From positions 1 to 15,319 of the forward strand of contig JBBQVP010000103.1 in the NCBI GenBank assembly GCA_038211455.1: 15,319 nucleotides of DNA. Reading direction: 5' to 3'. The position numbers were made by a program, and so were the translations under genes. Under the pieces are notes generated by a model, which saw only the letters and a program-made list of their open reading frames with translations, had not been told where the DNA came from and made no database searches. Positions 6,463 through 12,437 of the stretch are shown here, in pieces (positions within the stretch are counted from its first letter, which is position 1; the number at the start of each line of letters is the position of its first letter). Source of the DNA: SZAS-79 sp038211455. Its GTDB lineage: Bacteria; Pseudomonadota; Gammaproteobacteria; Burkholderiales; SG8-39.

Positions 6463-7396
6463 GCGGGCGCCTGGGCACCGGCTGCATGAGCTTCGGCCAG
6501 ACTTCGGCGAAGTGCTGCTTGGCGAATGCTGCAAACAGGGCCACCGCCGGACGGGTCACTATGCGCTTCAGGCGAAGGCTGACCACGTAGATCGGCGGCA
6601 GGTCCTCTTCGATCGGCACCGCGACAACTTCGAGCCCGTCGTAGGTTGACGGCAGGCGGGGAATGGCGTTCAGGATGCCGAAGCCCAGTCCACGTGCCGC
6701 GAGCCCGCGCACCATCTCGTAGGAGCGCGTGCGGTGCGCGACGGTGGGTTCGATCTTCAGGCCGCGAAACAGCGACAGGAAGTAGTCGCGTGTGTGCGGC
6801 AGGTCGAGAAGGATCATCGGTGCGCCAGCGAGTTCCTTGAGGCTGACCCGGCGCTTGCGCGCGAGCGGATGGTTCCCGGGCAGGATCACGCGCGGCGGGA
6901 GTTCGGCCAGCACGTCGGCTTCGAATTCCTCCGACAGGCCATAGGCGTAGCTGAGTGCGACCTCGCAGCGGCCGCTGCGCAACTGCTCCAGAACCTCGGC
7001 CTGGTTGCCTTCCTCGACCTTAACCGTTACCTCCGGATAGCTGGCGGCAAAGCCGGCCAGCAGGCCGGGCAGCAGGAACGGCGCCAGCGTGATGAAGCAC
7101 CCGGCGCTTACCTCCCCTCGCTGCGCATCGCCCATCGCGCCCGCAAATTGCTCGAGTTCACGCGCATGCGCGAGGAGGCTGCGTGCCTGGACGAGGAGGC
7201 GGTCCCCCGCCAGTGTCAGCGAAAGCCCCCTGGCATGATGGCGGACGAAAAGCTGGACTTCAAAGCCTGTCTCCAGCTGCGCGATGGCCGCGGAAATCGA
7301 GGGCTGTGACACCCTGACCTGGCGCGCTCCGCCCGTGACGCTGCCCGCCTCGGCCGCAGCGACGAAGTAGCGCAATGCGCGCAGGGATAGTTGCAT
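6431..7396 (-). CDS. LysR-family transcriptional regulator
   Basis: A 321-residue LysR regulator. The N-terminal winged helix-turn-helix (about 1-65) is plain: LSLRALRYFVAAAEAGSVT, then RVSQPSISAAIAQLE and LFVRHHARGLSLT. The effector domain follows from about residue 90 (GCFITLAPFLLPGLL, YPEVTVKVEEG, RGLAARGLGFGILNAIPRL). The C-terminus carries a basic tail (RRPPSSRAAGRRR) and runs 32 bp into the end of the dehydrogenase gene, so it is slightly longer than the usual 300 residues. AGGATT lies 7 nt before the start codon. It diverges from the monooxygenase operon over 101 bp and converges on operon A. It most likely controls operon B, and perhaps A, in response to the pathway substrate. Confidence 0.93.
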   Translation of the reverse strand: MQLSLRALRYFVAAAEAGSVTGGARQVRVSQPSISAAIAQLETGFEVQLFVRHHARGLSLTLAGDRLLVQARSLLAHARELEQFAGAMGDAQRGEVSAGCFITLAPFLLPGLLAGFAASYPEVTVKVEEGNQAEVLEQLRSGRCEVALSYAYGLSEEFEADVLAELPPRVILPGNHPLARKRRVSLKELAGAPMILLDLPHTRDYFLSLFRGLKIEPTVAHRTRSYEMVRGLAARGLGFGILNAIPRLPSTYDGLEVVAVPIEEDLPPIYVVSLRLKRIVTRPAVALFAAFAKQHFAEVWPKLMQPVPRRPPSSRAAGRRR

Positions 7397-7409
7397 AGGC
7401 TAATCCTAT
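7395..7409. promoter_or_regulatory. Candidate LysR-box dyad (T-N11-A) overlapping lysR start
   Basis: ATAGG-N5-CCTAT is a perfect dyad with 5-bp arms whose second and fourteenth bases give the T-N11-A core of LysR binding sites. It covers the regulator's start codon (7394-7396) and lies 89 bp upstream of the monooxygenase start. That position fits autorepression combined with divergent activation. Confidence 0.5.
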
Positions 7410-7421
7410 ACAGTTGGACGG

Positions 7422-7435
7422 TAAAAAGTATTTTA
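7422..7435. promoter_or_regulatory. Second A/T-rich dyad in the lysR-monooxygenase intergenic region
   Basis: TAAAA (7422-7426) and TTTTA (7431-7435) are exact inverted arms around AGTA, centred about 26 bp from the first dyad and about 70 bp from the monooxygenase start. It may be an activation half-site of the LysR regulator or part of overlapping divergent promoters. I could not assign a convincing -35/-10 pair for either direction in this 101-bp region. Confidence 0.3.
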
Positions 7436-7497
7436 TCCGATGCCGTCGCCCGGCTACCTTTGCCGCTTCCTGATTCCATCTACCGGAGTAATTCCCC

Positions 7498-8994
7498 ATG
7501 TTGCGCACCGGCGAGCAGTACCGCGAAGGACTCCGCGACGGACGAGAAGTCTGGATCGACGGGCAACGCGTCAAGGACGTGACCACCCACCCCGCCTTCA
7601 AGCCGATCGTGGATGTGAAGGCGCGGATGTACGACATCCAGCATGAGCCTGCACACAAAGACGTGTTTGGCTACGACGAGGCGGGCAGCCGCAACCCGCT
7701 GCTCCTGAAGCTTCCCCATGCCCAGCAGGACTGGTGGGACAAATGGAGCGCGCTGGACGTCTTCTTCAAGGACATCCGGGGTGTGGTCACGCGCGTGGGC
7801 GACGAGACTATCGGGGAGATGTGGTCTTTGTATGACGGTCGCGAGGTCCTGAACAAGATCGACCCGCGCTTCACGCAGAACATAGACCGCCACATCCAGC
7901 GCGTGCTGGTCGACGACGTGTTCCACGTGTCGGCCAACACCGACCCGAAGGGGGACCGCTCCAAGCGCCCGCAGGACCAGGATCCCGACATGATGTGCCA
8001 CGTGGTGCGGGAGACCGACAAGGGGATCATCATCCGCGGGGCAAAGTACGAAACTGCTGCGGCCTATGCAGACCAGGCGTTCCTCAAGCCGACCGTCGGG
8101 GCATGGTCAGACGAAAAGCTTTCTGACTATGCATTGGGCTGTATCGTCAAGATGGGTGCCCCCGGGGTGAAGCACATCTGCCGGTCAGGATTTGCAGGGC
8201 GTGGCACGAAGGAAGACTACCCCCTCAGCAACGGGTTCGACGAGGTTGACACGCTGATGGTCCTCGACGACGTGCTGATCCCGTGGGAGGACGTGTTCTT
8301 CCACCGCTTTACCGAAGGTGCGCGATTCATCCGCGGAACGCTGCATCGCTACTCTGCGTTCCCATACGTGCTGCGCGTGCTATACACGGCCGACATGATG
8401 ATTGGCGCGGCGATGTGGAACTGCAGGCAGACAGGGCTGGACAAGATGCAGTCGGTGAAGGAAAAACTCGCCGACATGGTGGCGTATCGGGAGGGGATCC
8501 GTGCCCACCTGGCCGCCTCCATTGCGCTTGCGGAGAAAAGCCCGGGAGGGCTGCTGATGCCGAATCAGTCGCTGCTTTATGCAGGACGGATCCATGCCTG
8601 CTCCAACCTTCCGCAGATCATGCACATCGCGCGCGAGTTGTGCGGCGGACAGTTGTGCGTGACTCCCAACTATTCGACATTCGTCTCGGATGGAACCAAG
8701 TCCTGGATGGACAAGTTCTACTCGCTCAACGACAACTGGATGGCCGAGGATCGCAGGAAGCTGCTTGCTTTTGCGCGCGACCTGCTTAACTCGGATTACG
8801 CCGGACACCGCCTGACGTTCGTCCAGTTCGCCCAGGCGCCGCACTTCAACCACCTCGCCGCGCTGTATGGATCGTTCGACTTCTCCGGACCGCTCGACCT
8901 CGTAAAGCGGTGCGCGGGGCTCTCGGATCGTATCGACGCGCCGACCCAGGTTGCGCCCGCCGGGATGGGCGCAGCAGTCAAATCGGCAGCCTGA
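7498..8994 (+). CDS. 4-hydroxyphenylacetate 3-hydroxylase (HpaB)-family FADH2-dependent monooxygenase
   Basis: A 498-residue full-length HpaB/PvcC-family oxygenase (acyl-CoA dehydrogenase-like fold). The family uses reduced flavin and O2 to hydroxylate phenolic or related aromatic rings. Landmarks are the N-terminal RTGEQYREGLRDGREVWIDG with DVTTHPAF (to about residue 34), then TDPKGDRSKRP (148-158), IIIRGAK (177-183), and later DDVLIPWEDVFF and ARELCGGQL. Reduced flavin should come from the flavin reductase of operon A. The start has GGAG 10 nt upstream and matches the family N-terminus. It heads operon B, divergent from LysR, and RidA follows after 19 bp. The RidA and amidohydrolase neighbours argue for a nitrogen-containing substrate rather than 4-hydroxyphenylacetate, and no hpa ring-cleavage genes are present. 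Confidence 0.92.
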   Translation: MLRTGEQYREGLRDGREVWIDGQRVKDVTTHPAFKPIVDVKARMYDIQHEPAHKDVFGYDEAGSRNPLLLKLPHAQQDWWDKWSALDVFFKDIRGVVTRVGDETIGEMWSLYDGREVLNKIDPRFTQNIDRHIQRVLVDDVFHVSANTDPKGDRSKRPQDQDPDMMCHVVRETDKGIIIRGAKYETAAAYADQAFLKPTVGAWSDEKLSDYALGCIVKMGAPGVKHICRSGFAGRGTKEDYPLSNGFDEVDTLMVLDDVLIPWEDVFFHRFTEGARFIRGTLHRYSAFPYVLRVLYTADMMIGAAMWNCRQTGLDKMQSVKEKLADMVAYREGIRAHLAASIALAEKSPGGLLMPNQSLLYAGRIHACSNLPQIMHIARELCGGQLCVTPNYSTFVSDGTKSWMDKFYSLNDNWMAEDRRKLLAFARDLLNSDYAGHRLTFVQFAQAPHFNHLAALYGSFDFSGPLDLVKRCAGLSDRIDAPTQVAPAGMGAAVKSAA

Positions 8995-9013
8995 GGGATA
9001 ACCGGAGGAAGGC

Positions 9014-9463
9014 ATGGTTCATACACGGATCCGCAAGTTCAATACCCGTTCGGTCTGGAAGGGACAGGACATCGACAACGACCTCTGCATGGCAGTGCGC
9101 GCCGGGAACATGGTGTTTGTGCGCGGCCAGACGGGCATGGACCTGAAAGGCAAGATTCACGGCATAAACGATCCTGCCGCGCAGACCGAGAACGCAATGC
9201 GCTGCCTGAAGATCCTGCTCGAAGAGGCGGGCTCGAAGCTCGAGGATGTCTGCAAGATCGTGATCTATGTAACCGACCGGGCGTATCGCGAGCCGGTATA
9301 CCGGGTAGTGGGCAAGTGGCTCAAGGGCGTTCATCCGGTGTCGACGGGCGTCATCGTGCAGGGCCTCGCCCGACCGGAGCTACTGATGGAAATCGATGTG
9401 TTTGCAGTGATCCAGGAGAGCGCCGCCGAGGCGCCACGGCCGGCGAAAAAGCGTGGCCGCTGA
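9014..9463 (+). CDS. RidA/YjgF/UK114-fold protein lacking the catalytic arginine
   Basis: A 149-residue Rid-superfamily protein. Landmarks are MVFVRGQTGMD, the helix AAQTENAMRCLKILLEEAG, then LEDVCKIVIYVTD and the closing strand ELLMEIDVFAVI. The archetype RidA hydrolyses enamine/imine intermediates such as 2-aminoacrylate, using an arginine in the P-A-R-S motif. The matching stretch here is P-V-S-T, with Ser110 where that arginine belongs. This protein therefore probably belongs to a Rid subfamily without the classical deaminase activity and acts on a pathway-specific unstable intermediate. A lysine/arginine-rich tail (PRPAKKRGR) extends beyond the fold. GGAGG sits 5 nt before the start. The gene follows the monooxygenase by 19 bp and touches the first dioxygenase gene. 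Confidence 0.9.
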   Translation: MVHTRIRKFNTRSVWKGQDIDNDLCMAVRAGNMVFVRGQTGMDLKGKIHGINDPAAQTENAMRCLKILLEEAGSKLEDVCKIVIYVTDRAYREPVYRVVGKWLKGVHPVSTGVIVQGLARPELLMEIDVFAVIQESAAEAPRPAKKRGR

Positions 9464-9464
9464 G

Positions 9465-10544
9465 ATGCCTGCTGCAAGACCGGCCACCCGGCAGCCGCTC
9501 GAGGGGCCAGAGGTCTGGCTGGGCGCCGAGATGGCTGCGCGCAGCGACTGGATTCACGTGCTCGCTGAGGACGAAGTAGAGGACCTTCGGCGCGCAGTCG
9601 GCACGGCCCGCCAGGCGCGGTCGCGGATGTATGAGGTTACGGCCGAGGATTTTCCGTTGCCTGTGCTTTCGCGGCGCTTTGCCGCCGTCTTTGAAGCGCT
9701 CGAACATGGATGCGGCGTTGCGAATCTGCGCGGTATCCCGGCCGAGGAGTTCTCGATGGAGGACCTGCGCTGGGTGCTGTGGGGCATCGGGGCGCATCTG
9801 GGCACGGCGGTATCGCAGAACAGGGACGGCGAGTTTTTCGCAGAAGTGCGGGATTACGGGGACCGGCTCGGCAGGCCGGATTCCCGAGGCTACCGCACCG
9901 CCTCTTCACTGCGGTTCCATACCGATCGCTGCGATGTGGTCGCCCTGTTGTGCGCGAGGCAGTGCCGGGAAGGCGGGGATAGCCGGATTGTCAGCACGCC
10001 CGCAATTCACAATGCGATGCTGGCGCGCAGGCCCGACCTGCTGGAGGAGCTATTTAACCCCTACCATCACAGTCGGCAGAGCGAGGAGGTGGCCGGCGAG
10101 CTGCCTTTCTACGTGAATCCAGTGTTCGGGATCCACCAGGGAAGATTCACCAGTCAGTATTCGCGCTCGTACGTCGAATCAGCGCAAAAATTTCTTGCGA
10201 CACCGAAGCTGCGCCCGACGCAGGACGAAGCACTGGATATGCTCGCCGAACTGGCCGACGCGCTTTGCCTGCAAACGCGCATGGAGGCGGGAGATATCCA
10301 GTTGCTGAATAATCATGTCACCTACCATTCGCGCACCGCGATCGTCGACTACGACGAAGCCGAGAAAAAACGCCTGGTCTACAGGTTATGGCTCGCAATG
10401 CCTGGCAGTCGCGAGTTGCCGGCGGACTACGGCGTGCTGTGGGGCAGCACAGCGGCAGGTGCAATTCGCGGCGGTGTCACGCCGCCGAGCGGCCTGCGTG
10501 ACGTGCGGGCCTGGAGGGAATCCGAAACCAGGAGCGGGCGATGA
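9465..10544 (+). CDS. TauD/TfdA-family 2-oxoglutarate-dependent dioxygenase (first, long type)
   Basis: A protein of about 359 residues. It carries the iron-binding HxD of the family as H152-T-D154 in LRFHTDRCD. The distal histidine is H288 in NNHVTYHSR, and the 2-oxoglutarate-binding arginine is probably R307 in RLVYRLWL. It would couple oxidation of an organic substrate to decarboxylation of 2-oxoglutarate. It belongs to the longer TauD branch (GVANLRGIP, GIGAHLGTAVSQNRDGEFF) and not to classical taurine dioxygenase. The ATG at 9465 starts one base after the RidA stop; a GTG at 9453 overlapping RidA is the alternative. No strong ribosome binding site is seen, which suggests coupling. Its stop overlaps the next start in ATGA. 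Confidence 0.88.
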   Translation: MPAARPATRQPLEGPEVWLGAEMAARSDWIHVLAEDEVEDLRRAVGTARQARSRMYEVTAEDFPLPVLSRRFAAVFEALEHGCGVANLRGIPAEEFSMEDLRWVLWGIGAHLGTAVSQNRDGEFFAEVRDYGDRLGRPDSRGYRTASSLRFHTDRCDVVALLCARQCREGGDSRIVSTPAIHNAMLARRPDLLEELFNPYHHSRQSEEVAGELPFYVNPVFGIHQGRFTSQYSRSYVESAQKFLATPKLRPTQDEALDMLAELADALCLQTRMEAGDIQLLNNHVTYHSRTAIVDYDEAEKKRLVYRLWLAMPGSRELPADYGVLWGSTAAGAIRGGVTPPSGLRDVRAWRESETRSGR

Positions 10545-11419
10545 CGAAACCTACCGATGAAAACCTGACGGTGCGCCGTCTGTCGAATGCATTCGGCGTC
10601 GAGATCGCGGGTGTTGACCTGCGCGAAACCCTGCCGGCTGCGACGATCGCGATGATTCGCAAATTGTGGAATGAGAATGGCATCGTGCTGCTGCGCGGCC
10701 AGAGCATCTCTCCGGATCAACTGATTGCCTACAGCCGGCGATTCGGCGAACTGGATCTTCACGACACGCTCAAGCCGTTTCGTCATCCGGACCATCCGGA
10801 GCTGTTCGTGCTTTCCACGATTCCGGTCGGCGGAAAGCCTTCGGTGAGCGAGAACGTCGGGCGCCACTGGCACTCGGACCTGTCCTACACGCTGCGACCT
10901 CCGCTTGGATCGATCTTCCACGCGCAGATCCTGCCTGAAGTCGGTGGCGACACGATATTCACCAGTACCGAAAAGGCCTATGAGGCATTGTCGGACGCCA
11001 TGAAGAAGGTCATCGCCGACCTCTGGGCCGTGCACGATTACATGGGCGTCGAGAACATGAAAAAGCGCGACCCTGCCCTGGTCGCGCAACTACGGGTCGC
11101 CAATCCGCCGATCGCCCAGCCGCTGGTGCGCCCGCACGCGGAGACGGGCCGGAAATCGCTTTACCTCAGCGAACAGATGACAAAGCGAATCGTCGGGATG
11201 ACCGAGCGTGAATCGGCCCCCCTGCTGCGCTTTCTTTTCGAGCACAGCGTCGACCCTCTTTTTACCTACCGGCACAAGTGGGCAAAGGACGACATCATCA
11301 TGTGGGACAACCGCAGCACCATGCATCTCGCGCTAGCGGATTTCGATCCGCGCGCGCATCGCTATTGCATGCGCACCACTGTTCTGGGTGTTCCTAGCGG
11401 GTACGTGTTCGAGGGCTGA
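10541..11419 (+). CDS. TauD/TfdA-family 2-oxoglutarate-dependent dioxygenase (second, TfdA-length type)
   Basis: A 292-residue member of the TauD/TfdA family, about the length of TfdA and TauD. The Fe(II) site is H111-S-D113 in RHWHSDLSY and H262 in NRSTMHLALADFD, with R274 or R278 in HRYCMRTTVLG as the 2-oxoglutarate anchor. The N-terminus FGVEIAGVDLRE and GIVLLRGQSISPDQL are standard for the family. The substrate cannot be inferred; relatives attack sulfonates, phenoxyacetates and quaternary amines. AGGAG lies just upstream, and the ATG overlaps the previous stop by 4 bp. It is the last gene of operon B and is followed by a hairpin at 11436-11450. Confidence 0.92.
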   Translation: MTKPTDENLTVRRLSNAFGVEIAGVDLRETLPAATIAMIRKLWNENGIVLLRGQSISPDQLIAYSRRFGELDLHDTLKPFRHPDHPELFVLSTIPVGGKPSVSENVGRHWHSDLSYTLRPPLGSIFHAQILPEVGGDTIFTSTEKAYEALSDAMKKVIADLWAVHDYMGVENMKKRDPALVAQLRVANPPIAQPLVRPHAETGRKSLYLSEQMTKRIVGMTERESAPLLRFLFEHSVDPLFTYRHKWAKDDIIMWDNRSTMHLALADFDPRAHRYCMRTTVLGVPSGYVFEG

Positions 11420-11435
11420 GGCGTATCCCGGGCTC

Positions 11436-11450
11436 GGGTCCGCTGGGCCC
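11436..11450 (+). terminator. GC-rich hairpin after operon B
   Basis: GGGTCC (11436-11441), a GCT loop and GGGCCC (11445-11450) form a 6-bp stem with one G-U pair, 16 bp after the dioxygenase stop. An alternative longer-looped pairing uses CCGGGC (11428-11433) with GCCCGG (11447-11452). No T-run follows, so termination strength is doubtful. Confidence 0.35.
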
Positions 11451-11476
11451 GGCCAGATTCGGTTCGTGGGCGGCAG

Positions 11477-11482
11477 TACAAT
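11477..11482 (+). promoter_or_regulatory. Possible -10 element for the nucleotidase-asmA pair
   Basis: TACAAT lies 43 bp upstream of the nucleotidase start, in the only gap between operon B and this gene pair. The hexamer 17 bp upstream (CAGATT) matches the -35 consensus poorly, so only the -10 is suggested. Confidence 0.25.
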
Positions 11483-11525
11483 TCACGCAATAGAGCGCCG
11501 GATTCGCCGGTGTGCGGAAGCATTC

Positions 11526-12437
11526 ATGCCCGTATCCTTCGACGGTAAGCTGGTCGTGGCCATTTCCTCGCGTGCCCTGTTCGATTTCGAGGAAGAGAAC
11601 AAGGTGTTCGATCGAAGTGGCGATGCGGCTTACATGGCGCTGCAGTTGGATCGCCTTGAGGAGGTGGCGAAGCACGGGGTGGCGTTCCCGCTGGTTCGGA
11701 AACTGCTCGCCTTCAACACGGGGGGCGTGCAGCGGGTCGAGGTGGTGATCCTTTCGAAGAACGATCCGGTATCCGGCTTGCGCGTGTTTCGTTCGGCCCA
11801 GCACGCGGGGCTCAAGCTGGAGCGTGGCGTATTCACGCGTGGCCGCAACGCCTACCGTTACCTTGAGGCGCTGCATGCCAACCTGTTTCTCTCGGCCAAT
11901 GACGAGGACGTACGCGGTGCGCTGGAAGCACGGTTTCCGGCCGCGCGGGTCGTACCGGAGTCGGCACAGGCGGCCGAACGCCACGCGGACGAAGTCCGGA
12001 TTGCCTTTGACGGCGACGCGGTATTGTTCTCTGACGAGGCGGAAATGGTTTTCCACAGCGAAGGACTGGATGCGTTCCAGCGGCATGAAACCGAGCATGC
12101 GTTGCGCCCCTTGCCGCCCGGCCCGTTCAAGCCGCTGCTCGAGGCCCTCCACCGGTTGCAGACGGCAGGCAGCGAAGTCCCCATGCGGATCCGCACCGCG
12201 CTGGTCACCGCGCGCAGTGCTCCGGCGCACGAACGCGCCGTGCGCACGCTGATGAACTGGAATATCGGTGTCGACGAGGCCATGTTTCTCGGCGGCCTGG
12301 ACAAAAGCGCATTTCTGTCCGCATTCCAGCCCGATATCTATTTCGACGACCAGAGCGGACACGTAGAATCCGCACAGAAACATGTCGCCACCGGCCATGT
12401 GCCATATGGCGTTGCCAACCGTAAGGCAGGAAAATGA
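11526..12437 (+). CDS. Cytosolic-type 5'-nucleotidase (HAD superfamily)
   Basis: A 303-residue protein of the 5'-nucleotidase family related to animal NT5C1, which dephosphorylates nucleoside monophosphates in the cytosol. HAD-type motifs are in order: FDGDAV (161-166) as the nucleophile/acid pair, VTARSAP (227-233) as the phosphate-binding motif, and DIYFDDQ (270-276) as the metal-binding aspartates. The N-terminal SSRALFDFEEENKVFD, with VILSKNDP and FTRGRNAYRYL further on, is typical of the family. The frame is open back to 11388, but the ATG at 11526 has GGAAG 5 nt upstream and starts at the family N-terminus. It overlaps the asmA-like gene by 4 bp (ATGA). No link to the catabolic operon is evident. 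Confidence 0.9.
   Translation: MPVSFDGKLVVAISSRALFDFEEENKVFDRSGDAAYMALQLDRLEEVAKHGVAFPLVRKLLAFNTGGVQRVEVVILSKNDPVSGLRVFRSAQHAGLKLERGVFTRGRNAYRYLEALHANLFLSANDEDVRGALEARFPAARVVPESAQAAERHADEVRIAFDGDAVLFSDEAEMVFHSEGLDAFQRHETEHALRPLPPGPFKPLLEALHRLQTAGSEVPMRIRTALVTARSAPAHERAVRTLMNWNIGVDEAMFLGGLDKSAFLSAFQPDIYFDDQSGHVESAQKHVATGHVPYGVANRKAGK

Noticed and set aside
7498..8994. Naming the oxygenase hpaB
   Set aside because: Only family-level resemblance can be seen, there are no 4-hydroxyphenylacetate ring-cleavage genes nearby, and the RidA and amidohydrolase context suggests a different substrate.
11394..12398. 334-codon minus-strand frame opposite the nucleotidase
   Set aside because: The plus strand encodes a nucleotidase with ordered HAD motifs; the antisense product has no recognisable domain.
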